A DNA stretch of 64,000 bases from Pyxicephalus adspersus (lineage: Eukaryota; Chordata; Amphibia; Anura; Pyxicephalidae). This document shows, one piece after another, positions 47,281-60,035 of this stretch. Location of the stretch: the NCBI RefSeq assembly GCF_032062135.1, contig NC_092860.1, positions 71,254,381-71,318,380 on the forward strand, written 5' to 3'. Every line of letters begins with the position of its first letter. The first letter of the stretch is position 1. Below the pieces are notes generated by a model, which had not been told where the DNA came from, ran no database searches, and worked only from the letters and a program-made list of their open reading frames with translations. Position numbers and translations under genes: made by a program.

Positions 47281-48200
47281 AGATCATGACTGGCTCTGCA
47301 GGTTCTAGTTGTAAGTGCCTAAACAACCCTGATTTATTTTGTTATATCTGTGGCAGTTTCACCATTTCCAGTCAAAGGGCGAACATCAGCACATTTGTAG
47401 AGCAAGCCTATTTGGCATATTTCAAAGTTAAACTTTGGTGATCAAGATAAGTCTTGGGCCCCTCATAAGGTATGCACAGTGTTGAGGGTTTATGGATGTG
47501 GACAAAGGGAACACGTGATAAGATGCCATTTGGTATACCTATGGTTTGGCGGGAGCCAGGAGATCATTTCAGTGACTGTTACTTTTGTTTATTGAAAACT
47601 TCAGGATATAACAAGAAAAATAAATGTAACACAAAGTATCCTAGTCTACCATCGGCTTTACGCCCAATGGCTCATTCAGATGAAATCCCAGTGCCGATTT
47701 TAGTTACACTACCCTCTCTTGAAGAACATGATTATGGTGATGAACTAGGTGACAACAATGATGAAGAGTTTGAAATTGAACAGGACTTTGTTTGTAACGG
47801 TTTTGATCAGCATGAGTTGAGTGATTTGGCATGTGATTTGGGACTATCGAAGAAGGCTTCAGAACTCCTAAAAACAAGACTGCGTCAGAAAAACTTACTT
47901 AAAAAGGGAACAAAGGTATCATACTTTCGAACCAGAGAAATTGCATTTCTGCAGTACTTTAGAACTGACAGTGGGTTTGTGTATTGCCATAACACATAAA
48001 TGTTGTCATAGAACAACAATAAATCCTTTGTATGAACAAAAGAAAATTAAATAAACAGTACATTCAAGTTAATATTTCATTATTTTTTCATTGTATGTAA
48101 AATTAGTAAGTTTTTTGACAAAAAATGGAGGGTATCGTATCGTAAAAAACTGGATGTAATAGCAAAAAACTTGGGTCATTTCTGGATTCACCACCCAAAA
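47281..48200 (+). mobile_element. copy C of the GERFHQD family, N-terminal half only (internal deletion)
   Basis: ATG at 47286 begins MTGSAGSSCKCLNNPDLFCY ICG, then FVEQAYLAYFKVKL. A frameshift near 47430 moves to GDQDKSWAPHKVCTV and VYGCGQREH, and a second near 47520 returns to KMPFGIPMVWREPGDHFSDC YFCLL. Then come NTKYPSLPSALRPMAHSDEI, PSLEEHDYGDELGDN, DQHELSDLACDLGLSKKASE, TKVSYFRTREIAFLQYF and FVYCHNT, with a stop at 47998. Copies A and B continue here for some 350 codons. Instead C passes directly into the 3' tail (48003-48150), which matches the tail of B. The Cys pairs CYIC and CYFC suggest metal binding (inference). Deletion derivative, not autonomous. Confidence 0.78.
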
Positions 48201-49894
48201 TTTAGTAAAAATCAAATGTAAGATCTAACTCAACAAAAAATGCATTCCCCAGTGTAATAAATTTCTGAGTCAATTTTGTGACCCGCTGTTATGTGTATTA
48301 AGTATTTATATTTAAGTAAATTTATAATGTTTTTGAATTTCACTTGAATTTCCATTTGTAAAGTAAATACGAACTGATCACCATAGCAGATGAGGAGATT
48401 TAAAGTTTTTCTAATATATATCTACAAATAGTCAAATATATCTAAACAAAGCTTTTTATAGGACATAATGGATCCTTTTTTTAATGATGTAAAAAAAAGT
48501 ACACCAGAAAAGAGTAGGGCAGGTGAATTTAGGTGCTTAATAAATCTGCAGGAATGCAACTTTAAAGCTATTTTTACAGCTTTGATAATATTTACACATC
48601 TACATTATTTCTGGAGAAAATGCTGCTACAGGCTTCTTCTACTGATAACTTTTTTAGTACAGCCATTTTAAGACCTTAGCCCTGGACTTTAGCACACTGT
48701 AAATCAGACAGATCAGATGTTTTTGTTGTTTTAAGTTTGCCTTTAGTTGGGCTTTAAACTCATACATCACATATCAAACTAGCAAATCAATAATGTTAAT
48801 TAGTGAACATTAAAAGTGCTACATTTGGCTATGCACCTAATTATCCAGACTGAAGACCTTTTAGTTTACCTAGGTCTTACAAAAGCTTACCACCTACTTC
48901 GTACATAAGTTCCACCTACTCATGTAGACACAAGGTTCCTACTGCAACAGAGGTATGCTGGGAAATGTAGTTTAGCATGTTCTTCCAAATAGACGTCACA
49001 TGTTCATACTTGACTGACTTACTCACTAACCTAAGCCAGGGCTGGGAAATGAGCTATAGTTTAGTGTACAAGTATATTTTGGCAATGGAACCTATTAAAG
49101 CTGCAGGTCTCCATGGCTTTTGCCATAATTTACAGGTGGATAACTACCACGCGTCACCAAAAATACACATTGCTAAATGAAAAATTTCTGTTTTCATTGC
49201 ACTGCATATTTTTAGATCCAATGACAGCAGCACCAAATCTAGCTCATTTTTGAAGCAAGGGGACAGCAGGTTGTACCTAGTTTATGTAAAGAAGCTGTAG
49301 TAATGCCAATAGTCAGCCAGGAAATTATTCTAATGCAGATTTTAAAAGTTGCCTGTGTGCATTGTCTTTTACGACTTCTTCTATCTTCATATCTTATTTC
49401 TTCTTTTACCAACTTTTTTGGAAATTTAAAAACTCCAGGTAATGTCCAGCATGTTGAAGATGCCCATTGCTAAAACCTTTCACCTCATTTGTGTTATCCC
49501 ATTAATGAGCAGCTATCATAATCCTCAGGGTGTCCTGAAGGCTTGTATACTACATTAATTCTCCTAATTATTTATATAATACTTGTTGCCTAAAGCAATG
49601 CTTCGTGACCATCTCAGACAAAAATCTAGTGTTCGTGAAGGTGTCCCCAGATGATGTGAAACTGGCTATTAGTGATCCGCTGTGATGCATTACTAACAAT
49701 ATTCTGCTATTTTTATTCCTCTGTAGCAATACAGCAGGGTGCCTAACACTCATCCTCCCTCCTCCCCTCACTTCTTTTATTAAAAAGCACAGGCTCATCA
49801 GAAAGGTTAGTATGCCTCTATATTTACTACCACATTAAACTCATTAAATCAGATGTTCCAGAATAGCTGTAAATTATTAGAACCTCCATAGGGA

Positions 49895-49895
<1 letters not shown>
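48201..49895. other. unassigned DNA; possible conserved noncoding stretch at 49470-49800
   Basis: No gene or repeat recognised. 49470-49800 has complex sequence with attaatgag, ctacattaattctcctaatt and other homeodomain-like motifs. Confidence 0.4.

Positions 49896-49951
<56 letters not shown>
49896..49951. repeat. (TA)n(CA)n microsatellite
   Basis: About 22 TA units then 5-6 AC units. Confidence 0.96.
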
Positions 49952-50154
49952 GATAGAACCTGTCTGATTTAAAATCCGTACAGACTCCACCTCCATGCCT
50001 GGTTCCATGCAGCCTATTCTAAATGACCTCATATCATCCCCTATGATGCAAGACCAGTTATCCTGTCTGTAAACAAAGGGTGCTGAGAGCCCAACCACAG
50101 ATTGGATTTTGGAGAGAGGAGTGCGTTGAAGAGTTAGGTATGGATTAAGTAAAA

Positions 50155-50425
50155 CAGTGTTGCTCAACCAAGGTCCAGAGGTTGAAATGGATTCTTTGAA
50201 CCATAAGCAATTTGTGACTGTCAGTCAGTTTAACTGATACCAATGGTCTTTTTGGCTATTTGTTACGATGATATTCTTCCCAGTGACCAGAAGCACTTTT
50301 CTTACTGACCACAACACTAATGTACTGTGAGCTGTGGATATAATAATTATACTGTAGTAGTGGTTCCCTAAAGACCTAAACATATGTTCAAAGGTTCCCT
50401 GTGTTAAAAAGCTTGAGAAACACTG
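50155..50425 (+). mobile_element. hAT MITE, complete with 8-bp TSD
   Basis: Termini cagtgttgctcaacc and, on the other strand, cagtgtttctcaagc. Flanks aagtaaaa (50147-50154) and aagtaaga (50426-50433) match at 7 of 8. 271 bp, noncoding. Confidence 0.88.
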
Positions 50426-50433
50426 AAGTAAGA

Positions 50434-53130
50434 TGAATAAATATATCATCCCCAAACAATGGTGGGCAAGGGGGCTTGACACATTGCATAGGAATGTTTT
50501 TTTTTTTTTTTCTAAACCTGTAGTTCAATTTTAAACCTCAGATATCTAGGGTCTAATATTCTTGTTCTTATGTACGTTTGTATTGGTCTCATCAGGATCA
50601 AGGGGAGCTCTTTAATGTCCTCAGAAGGAAGGCCTTAGATGCCTATGAGTCCAGCAAGGAATTTCAAATCAATCATTCCACTGTAAGTAAAACCATCTAT
50701 ATGTGTCAAAGATTTTAAACTGCTAATTTGTCAAGGACATTCCAATTCATCAAATAGAGCTGGCAGTCTTATCCTGAAGAGGTGTACAAGAAACACTATA
50801 TTTCACTACAGGACCTGTACCTGACTCTTGCAACAGGTTAGTATCAAAGTGCTTGCATTAACAATCAGAAAGACCTCCATGTAAGGTGTTGGGAATATGT
50901 TCTATTAAATGAAAAACAATAAAATGCTTGGCATGTGTTACAAGTTTTAGAAAAATAAAGTTCTGAGCAGACAGGCTGCATGTATTTCAAAGCTCAAAAA
51001 AAAGAATATTTTCAAATCTGAAGCTTTCATTTAAAATGGGTCCTGGTGATCCTTCCACAATGTCTTTGTATAGACATGGCCTTCCATACAATGACAATGC
51101 TCTGTTTTGTTTTTCTAATTGTGCTTTTGTCTTTTTATCCTGTGATACAGACATTTGATACTGCACAAACTACACAGGCATAAAAAATATTAGGCAGCCA
51201 TCATTGTACTGTATGTTGGTAGAGAAAAAAAAGCTTCAAAGAGATTTGCAGAAAAATAGCAGCACTGATATGCAGCAAATGAAACATATAAGGTATATTT
51301 TATCTAAACAAATTTTACAGTTTGTTATAAAAAAAAATACCCCCAAAAATCAAACCGCACAAGTATAAAATACAGCAACATGATTACAAATGTGTACTTT
51401 GCTGCACTGGCTTTGGAACTTTGAAGTCGGTGCACTACAACAGAACTCCAAAAAGCAGTAAGTCCCAGTACCACACAGAACAGAAAGGGAATGGGTGTAC
51501 ATTGTGCAGTGTATATCAATATACATACTCCATTATACATAGGCTTGTTATTGTTTCAGTTAGAAGAAAAATCATCTGTGGTTCCTACATTAGGAGATAT
51601 GCATTATAAATAAAGAAAAAATTACACAATAATTGGTGCCATAAATCTTAGTCAGCATCCTAGAATGTTATCCCACAGTTCAGTGGAACTGAAATGATCA
51701 GTTTGGACAGATTTCAGGAAAACGCATACCTCTCTGAAAACAATTAAAAGGCTGAAAAAGAAAATCCACTTTCTGTTGTCTTACAGATGTAGACAAGAAA
51801 TGTGTCTTTAGGCACTTATAATGGGATAAAGCGGTTTGACATGAAAATATCCCTGCCTTCTTCCAACTTTTGAGAGCACAGAAGTTCTGAGTCACTGTGG
51901 TGAGGAGGTAACTGAAAATAAGTGGTGGCCTCACAGAAAGGCCTGTCTGTTTTCAGAATATAAACACCTCACTAAGTAAATACATAGCACTATATGTCCC
52001 GAAATACGGCTAGCCACACACTTATCATTTTTATAAGGAGGCAGTGAAAGGAAAATTATGCCTTCAAACCAAGTGATGGGCACTGGAAATAGTGATGGGA
52101 GGATTTGTTGGCGGAAAGGGATGTTCCGGTATTGGTGAAGCCAAGTAATATTATAAGCGGCCAGGCTGAAGTTTGGGAAAATATGGGGGTTTTATTAATG
52201 GCTATCCAGAACTCAAGTGAACTTAAAAGACTGAAAGGTACAGTTAACTAGCAGCACAAATGTAAATATCAAACAGCAAGAGGGAGTACTGTGGACTGCA
52301 AAGTTTATAATTATATTTAGTTCCTGTATATACATAGCACTGACATATGGCATAATGTAGTGCTTCACAGAGTATAAAGGACAATTCACACCTGTCCTTA
52401 CGAGAACTTGTGTTCCAATGTCCATATCATAGTTTTACAGGTATCGACATCAATGTAGTTAAAAAGTTCAATTTGTATAGAAAGTATGTTCAAAGTATGG
52501 GAGTGACTGATATTTGAATTTTATATCACTCTATGATTTGTGAATGTGAATTTACTACTGCATGTTCATTGAGACATTTAAAACACATTATATCGGCAAA
52601 ATAAACCCCAGCCTTGTATGTCCTTTCCTTTATTAACTGTTTGTTGACATTTCAGGGCTGGCATTAATAAATGTAATGGAAGAGGAAGGAATAGTTACTC
52701 TCTTTCCCTATTAAGAAGTTAAATTAACCTATGCCGTGTTAAGATACACATACTATATGCACATGCAGTGTCACTGGTGGGATTTGAATCAGAATACCCA
52801 ACAAACATGTTATATGGTATGATATGCTATCCATGTTCCTCTTCACATTTTTTCCTTTTATATGACAAGGGAGTTTGCTTTAATTTTGGTAAATCCAAAC
52901 AGACCTCCAAAGCTCTGCTAGTTATATTTCTTTGTACTTGCTTTAGGTCAGCCGGGAAAGTCACAGCCTTATACCTGGCCAGAGTTCTGGTTCTTTTGGA
53001 CAGGCAGATGGCCAATTCTCCAAAGGCCCAGGTCTCCACATGTTGTTTTGTGTCCATATCCCCCTGGTCCCCAGTAATTTTTGTGCTGGAATTCTATACA
53101 GTTATGCATAATGGCTGTATCATCAACAGG
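50434..53130. other. unassigned AT-rich DNA
   Basis: No repeat family or exon recognised in 2.7 kb; a T16 run lies at about 50497-50512. A 131-codon ORF at 52768-53163 has no family resemblance. Confidence 0.5.
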
Positions 53131-53212
53131 TTAATCTGGGTGATCCAGCCAATTGCCAAATAATAGCAAATGATTTTAAGACATTCATTCCAGGTTTGCT
53201 GGCTCACCCAGT
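53131..53212. mobile_element. fold-back MITE, small decayed copy
   Basis: ctgggtgatccagccaattg pairs with ccaggtttgctggctcaccc; same family as 24289-24506. Confidence 0.7.
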
Positions 53213-53215
53213 TAG

Positions 53216-53691
53216 TAATTCAGGCCTTATGTGTAAGGTATAGGGTACTGACAGAAGGACCAGAATTTTTTGAATTATATCTAACTTTGCCTAAACCCTT
53301 CCCTTTGCCTAAAGTTAAAAAAGCAAAACAATCTTTTAATCTATTTAATAGAATATTCCTTTTTATCTCATACCTCATGCATCATCATGCATCATTCATT
53401 GAGATTTTATTTGTGTAAAAATTAAATTATATATACATTTACCCTTTCTAGCCAGACAATTGATCCTGCTCAGGCAAAGGGAAGTTTGACATGGTTACAT
53501 AGTATCTATAAACATTAAAACATTGTCCCAGCTGGAACAAAGATGTTCAGATCAGTCAAATTTTCTCAGATATTCATAAATATATATAAAAAATTATTGT
53601 GACAGCAAGGGATTAAAGCTGAAATCCACTGGAAAAAATGTTTCCCTTACAGCAAGCCCTTGTAAGGGTTATGCTTTTTCAGAGTTCATCT
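53216..53691. other. unassigned AT-rich DNA
   Basis: Nothing recognised. Confidence 0.5.
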
Positions 53692-53695
53692 TTAA

Positions 53696-54242
53696 CCTCC
53701 TGGCCGGTTCATTTCTGTCTGGATTTATATGTCTAAAAGCAGTACATTGTCTTTCATGAAATTTTTTTTTACAGTATAATATATTAGTATGAGTATAATA
53801 AATTTGAAACACAAAATCATGTCAAGATAATAAATTAAATAAATAAAAAATACATGTATTAATAAACTTTGACATGATTTTGTGTTTCAAACTTTATTAA
53901 ACTCATACTATTGTATTATACTGTAAAATAAATTTTCATGAAAGACAATGCATCACTTTTAGACATAAAAATCCAGTGTATTGCATTCTATACAGTTATT
54001 TTGCATTGAATGCAATACAAAATATTTTAAAATTCCCGCCGCACCCACCGAGGTCACGGGTAACTCCCAGGGAACATCAGCACACTTGCCTGGGGACATA
54101 TCGATAAAGAGGACGCGGCCAGAGAATGGCAGGACATTGGAGGACGCCGATGGGACCAGGTAAGGCTTTATTTTTTACTTTTTTAGCTACCCTGAGTGTG
54201 ACTCGGGGTTACCGGTTTCTGCTGGTTTTACCGCTCAGGAGG
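53696..54242 (+). mobile_element. piggyBac-like MITE, TTAA target duplication
   Basis: TTAA on both sides (53692-53695 and 54243-54246); termini cctcctggccggttc and, on the other strand, cctcctgagcggtaaaa. The left half is a long inverted repeat: tgaaacacaaaatcatgtca (left arm near 53807) against tgacatgattttgtgtttca (near 53870). It also carries tttcatgaaagacaatg and the palindromic tgcattgaatgcaatac. The right part is GC-rich (ggacgcggccagagaatgg). Confidence 0.85.
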
Positions 54243-54246
54243 TTAA

Positions 54247-55754
54247 AAATCAAGCTCATGGCTTGTCTGTGCTTTATTTCTGATTTTTTATTATTTAATA
54301 TGTCTGTTCTAATCTGTAGTGTAAAGTAAAATATGCCTAACCCAAGTGGCTTGTAGACACTTGCAGAAGGTTTTTTTTATACAGAGGTCTCCTAAGGGTA
54401 TGGTTGCACAACTGTTTGTAGAGCTCATAATTTTTCAGGAAGTGAAAAAAACACCACAGCACTCTTAACCCTTACATAAGGTCCTACACTATAAAATGTA
54501 TATTGCAGGCTACAGATTGAGGTAGCTTGGTTAAATCTGAAGGAAACATTTATCTGTTTTCACATTTTTGTAAGTTGGTGCATAGAAAAATTGTTTTATT
54601 TTGAATGAAGTTTAAGCTGGAATGTTAAAAAGGTAATGGACCTGTGGAAATATTATATATATGCAATATGGAGTTTATACTTTTTTCATTCATGCCCCTT
54701 ATGCCTGACCGACATCAAGGTTGTTGCTCCTGTTTGTTTTGTTTTGATTTTTTACTGAATTCCTAGGTATTATCTTCTTAGCCTTAGCCTTATTTATATA
54801 TGTTTTGAAAAATGTTCAATAAATAATATTGAAATATATATTTACAAGATACAGGCTTGTGTTGTATGCCAGTATCCTTTGGACTGAAATAATGTTTTAA
54901 AAGTCAGATAAACAGGCCTAAAGAACTTCCTTTCCTCAAAACAAGAGTTTTAAAAAAGCAAAAAATACAGTAAACAATAATTAATTTCAATTAACAGACT
55001 TCTAAATCTTTAAAAAAGAAGCAGATCTTTTTGCTTTATTTCAATAAAATTGAACTCATTTAACCACCCTGTAATATCATAATTAGCAGCAGATAACAGC
55101 AGATTTTATTTTAAAGTCTAAAAAAATTATGCTTTGTTAAATGTTTACCTTCAACAAGTATATCAACATATGAGATGGTATAAAGTTACATAGGGTATTC
55201 AGAATTGGATTTCTTCTTTCTACAGAAATCATAGTATGAGTGCATAGGCTAGCTAAACAAACACAGTAAAGTTTTTTTTTCTTTTTTTCAGTTGATAGAT
55301 TTCACAATTTTCCTTTCCCAAATAACGGTCACAAATCTCCAAATCCTGCGTTTTATGCTGAATTCACATATTTGGCCTCTATAAAACCGGCGATCTGACA
55401 TTTCCCTAAACATCCCCTTGTGGATTACAATTACTGCCATTGGTGTAGCCACCTACCGGGCTGTAGTAAATCTCTGGCTGTCCATCATCCACATGATCGT
55501 GTCAAGTTGCCCCCTGTATGGTTGCTAAAGGTTTCTTGGGGGCATGGTATAGTGCTTAATAAATTTAAGCAACAAATCTACACACACACTCCATCTGTGG
55601 CTCAGAGGTATGGTAATCTCTCTATATGATTGGATCAAAAAATGAATCCTGGAATTTGCCTATTGGGTATGCTGGTGAGACACCTCAATGAAAGCTTTAA
55701 GTATTTTTTAACTTCCTTCCCTGGGTGTGTTAGTTATATCCTGTCATGTGCCAA
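54247..55754. other. unassigned AT-rich DNA
   Basis: A SINE-head-like gtggctcagaggtatggta at 55594-55612 stands alone. Otherwise nothing recognised. Confidence 0.5.
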
Positions 55755-55988
55755 CATGGAGCGATCAGGAAAAAGGAAAATGTATTACTTACCGTAATTT
55801 TCCTTTCCTGATAAGCTCCATCTCAGCATATATACCCACCCTTATTTTTTTTAGGAGTTACAGAACACTAGGGTATGGACCGCCTTGACTTTATCTAGTT
55901 AGATCCTGAAAGTGGGAGTGGAAAGAGATTAACCCGTCTTGTGTTAACATGGAGTTTATCAGGAAAGGAAAAATACGGTAAGTAATAC
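55755..55988. mobile_element. fold-back MITE with splice-donor-like termini
   Basis: The 40-bp arm 55782-55821 (gtattacttaccgtaatttt + cctttcctgataagctccat) pairs with 55949-55988 at 38 of 40 positions. A third, shorter inverted copy (catggagcgatcaggaaaaa, 55755-55774) precedes it. The outward strand of each arm reads cggtaagtaat, a strong match to the 5' splice-site consensus. Confidence 0.8.
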
Positions 55989-56289
55989 ATTAAACACATG
56001 CAGGGAGACTTTGGTGTGGCCACCCATAACACCCCTAACAAAATCTGTAAAAAAGGACTCTCATCAAAGGGGAAATAATTTGATCATATTGAGAAAGGTG
56101 CCAGACTCTTGGGGAGGGATTTTGGTGTGAGAGAAGAGGATTTTGTGGGACTAATATAAGGAGGCAGTTTGTTAGAAGCATGAAGGACAATTTCTAAGGA
56201 TCCCCAGAGGGAGGTAGGACAGATGAGCAAGGAACGTGTAGATGGTAATGTTTTATCGAAGGAAAATTGTATAAAAAAATACTTGTGTG

Positions 56290-56524
56290 ATGGTTGGTGA
56301 TGCTTAGGTAATGATGTGGGGGATGTTTTCTTGGCACGCTTTGGGCTCCTTTCCACCAACTGAGCATCTTTTAAATGACACAGCCTACTTTAGTATTATT
56401 GATGACCATGTCTATCCATTTACCAAATCCTGCCTCCAACACTTTATTGACTCTATGTCACTAAAATTTCAGCAGGTGTACCTGATAAAGTGGCCTGGGT
56501 GTGTAAATGCTTTGGTATTCTGAT
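56290..56524 (+). mobile_element. Tc1-like transposase fragment
   Basis: MMWGMFSWHALGSFPPTEHL and LNDTAYFSIIDDHVYPF are a Tc1-like catalytic-core segment, ending in a degenerate LIKWPG (compare WPxQSPDLNPIE). A different lineage from the adjacent element at 56530. Confidence 0.75.
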
Positions 56525-56529
56525 GAGAC

Positions 56530-57670
56530 ATTCCAGATTAAAAATTAATTGAAGCTCAAAAACCAAAAATAGCTTTTATCTCCATACACATAAAGGCAAT
56601 AGAAACACTGCACATTCTATTTCTAAACATGAAGAAAAATTGATCAATTTTGTATTATTTCTAAACAGAAGAGAAGAAGAAAATAGAATATTAGGCTGTA
56701 CAAAAAAGTAGCAGTGTCTGCAATCTTCTTTACAAACTGAAATATTTACTGTATCAACTGAAAATGATTTTGCTTCCATTTCAGTCACTGAACTAACATT
56801 ATAAGTATAACTACTGTTTCTGAGAAGAGCTCCACATCTATGTTGCATGGGGATGACCAACTTCAGGCACCTGTAAGCAGGTACTGCAGTCCAAGATGAT
56901 TGGTGTACATTCCATATTTGTGCAATTTTTGGTTTTGTCCCAAAAACAACATTTTTATTATCACCTCACAAGTTTTCTATTGAATTAAGGTCCGAGGATT
57001 GGGCTGGCCACTGCAAGACGTTGCTTGTTTATTTGTGTGTTTGGGGTCAGTGTCATGTTGAAACACCCATTTCAAGGGCATTTCCTCTACAGCAAAAGGC
57101 AACATGACCTCTCCAAGTATTTTATTGTATTGAAACTAATCCATGGTCCCCGGTATGCAATAAATCGTCCCAACACCATATCATGATGCTAGCGCCTCTG
57201 TGCTTCACAGTGTACTGTGGCTTGAATTTAATGTTTGGGTGTCGTCTGACAAACTGCCTGTGACCCAAAAAGAACAATCTTGCTTTCATCGGTCCACAAT
57301 ATGTTGCATTATTTCTCTTTAGGCCAGTCAATGTGTTCTTTGGCAAACTTTAACCTCTTCAGCAAGTCAACATTGGGAGTTTGCAGGGGCTTCTTGCTGT
57401 AGCTTGCCTTCACAAAGGCATCTTCTAATTGTAACAGACCTCACAGGTGACTTTTTACTTTCTTTGATCTTCCTGAAGCTGATCAATGGCAGGGTCCTTT
57501 TGGCTATTCTTTTATCCATCCTAATGATAGAAAGAAAATAGAAAAGTTTCTGGTTGTGGTTGCCATTTCAAAGCATTTGAGATTATTTTAGCTGAGCAGT
57601 CTATAATTTTCTGCATTTCTTTATCCTTAATGAAACTTTGGTTTAACTTCAAGTGCCATTTCTGAATAAT
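56530..57670 (-). mobile_element. Tc1-like transposon, degenerate
   Basis: Minus strand: start region near 57655, KKPLQTPNVDLLKRLKFAKE and HIDWP (near 57310-57390), WTDESKIVLFG-type segment (near 57260-57290), VRRHPNIKFKPQYTVKHRGA and SIMIWCW (57150-57235). Then comes a noncoding 3' part to about 56530. At least two frameshifts. Ends approximate; terminal repeats not resolved. Confidence 0.8.
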
Positions 57671-58783
57671 TGTATTTGTTCATTGTTCAAAAGACCAAAG
57701 AAACAATGTTTCTGTTTATTTAGCTGAAGTGCCTAAATGACCAGGTAAAATATCTTACCTGCTATTCTATTTATTTTAGTTTTGATGAGAACCCCCTCCA
57801 AGTAAACAGAGAGCATGTTTGCCTGTTCTAGAAGAAGTTGCCATTTACGTCATACCACCACCCTCACAAATTGATTTCTGAAACTTTCTGCAATCGCATA
57901 TATATATATTTTTTTACTTTATTGTAACCTAGTCCTGTTGATTACCTACAGCCCTTTATTGCGTACACGCATGCACTGAGGGCTGTATAGCATTTATCAA
58001 GGAGGATTTCCTGATGGGGACAGAACCAAGCCTGCATAATGTGTTGAAATTAACTCTTGTCACACAGTCTTTGATAGAGATCACAACTCGGAAATTGGAA
58101 GCGAGTCTGTTCAGGAAGTGCCTGAACGAGGGCCATAATGGCAAAGATCTCTAGCTGCAGTAAATGTAAATAAAGCTGGACAAAACACTTTTGTTTATAT
58201 AAACATAAAATTGTAGGGATTGTGATCTACTTCAAAAGGTCATCCTATTAAATGAAAGTAGTTTGCAAATAAGTTACGATGTAGCACAATAATATAACAA
58301 TAAACGATCTTCCCTGGATAAATCAAATAATCACTCTTCACAGAGATGCCTTGATGGCATGACTGCCACATACATCTTCTGGAGAATGAATGTTCTAACC
58401 CAATTTGTAAGCAAGACTGATTTTTTAATCATTACCATGCTGTGAATTACTCCCTTTATGAAGTGATAGAGAAGCTACATTTTCTTTGTACAGAAAATAC
58501 ACACTGCAAATCAATTTATTTTTCACATCAACAACTTCATTTTACACTTTCTCTATAAAACAAATCTAATAAAAGGGGTTGACAGGTGAAAACCTATTCT
58601 CCCCACTATTAAAGCATTATCATCAAAAACAATAAAAAAAAGTGGTTCAGCTCCCTTCAGAAGACCAGTTAAGAACAAGCCATCTTTGCTATGTTTAAAC
58701 CTCTTAGACATATAAAATGCCTTTTATTTTTTTACATTATGGATAATCCAAGGGGGAAGCATAGCACCATCTTATTGCTTTTT
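57671..58783. other. unassigned DNA; possible conserved noncoding stretch at 58290-58560
   Basis: No gene or repeat recognised. 58290-58560 is complex unique sequence (gatgccttgatggcatgact and following) without frame signal. Confidence 0.4.
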
Positions 58784-58900
58784 GGAGCGGAACTAAACAT
58801 AAGAATGAACAAGGTAAGTTATTTTTCCTGCAGAAAGGACACGTTCTTCTGTAGTAACCCGCCTACTCAAAAGTTTTAACAAATTCGGTTGACTTTAACT
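58784..58900 (+). mobile_element. T2/Kolobok-like MITE fragment
   Basis: gagcggaactaaacataag and cctgcagaaaggacacgttc echo the start and core of the other TTAAAG MITEs. Both ends uncertain. Confidence 0.45.
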
Positions 58901-59848
58901 TTAAAGGTCAAGTCTGAGAATTCTGATAGAGGTATCTTGCCACTGATGCACTCAATACTGACATTTTTGCTTAGTTGTAATAAAATAAAAATCAGCTGTA
59001 TAGGTATTGTAAACGCCACAGAAACGACATTATATAAATGTAAAAATAAGCTAAAATGTTTGCTAAACGTACGGCAACCACAAATTTCACAAGAATGCCG
59101 TTAAAAGGATAACACAATTACATTTGCTTTTGAAAGGGAAATAATAAAAAAAAAACATGATTAGTTTCAACAGTTGCTATGACGACTTCAAAATATTTGA
59201 AAACATCCAGTGCAGTTGAGGAACTGTAACCTTTATTTGCTCAGAACATTCCAGAACCAAATACAAGTAGAGAAATGTGCCTAGTATGTTCTTGGTGGGA
59301 GTATCTATTAAGTGAACTTAAAATCTCCAGGGAGACGTATTTAAGAAGTTGGAGGAAAAACAGAAAACCAAATGCTTTACTCAAGACTCTGGTGCCAATC
59401 AGTGAAATTAGAGCACATTTTACAGATGGCATAGTATTACAATGATGTAATTTGAGAAACTACATTAACTACTTTAGAACTGGAGATTTTTTTTAGAATA
59501 GTTAAATTAAAGGCAACAGGTCCACAATTCCTTTACCATTTTTTAAAGCAGAACTCCCCCCCCATCATTATTGTGTCTATTTCGTTAGACCACAGCCTGT
59601 AATTTTAATGCAGCCCTAGGGAACAGATCATCCTACAGTCTGGCATTACAATACTCCAGGACTTAGCACTTAGCACTTAAACCTCATTTTGTGGGTACTG
59701 CTCAGTCCAAGATAAAAGGCCACCCTCCTTTGGAGGATGAAAGGAGCCTACTGCAAGGTAGCCAAGTACCTTTTTTTGTGTTACAGCAACCAGAGTTTAA
59801 CCTTAATTTAAAGAGACATGGTCACCTTATCCACACATACCACTATAA
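58901..59848. other. unassigned AT-rich DNA
   Basis: Nothing recognised. Confidence 0.5.
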
Positions 59849-59878
59849 CCCCCCCCCCCCCCCCCCACACACACACAC
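59849..59878. repeat. poly-C then (AC)n
   Basis: About 18 C followed by six AC units. Confidence 0.95.
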
Positions 59879-60035
59879 TGATCTCCTTGGAACTGGGAAA
59901 CTGGGTTGTGCTCCCCAAAACCCATATTGCACTGCAGAATGCTACCTTACACTTTCAGGAATTGAGAAGCATGTGACCTTTGTGAATGTGTCAGGACCTT
60001 AAAGCTGAGTTTGGTCACATGACTGTGGGAATTAA

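Noticed and set aside
52768..53163. 131-codon plus-strand ORF
   Set aside because: No recognisable domain, runs into a fold-back MITE; chance ORF.
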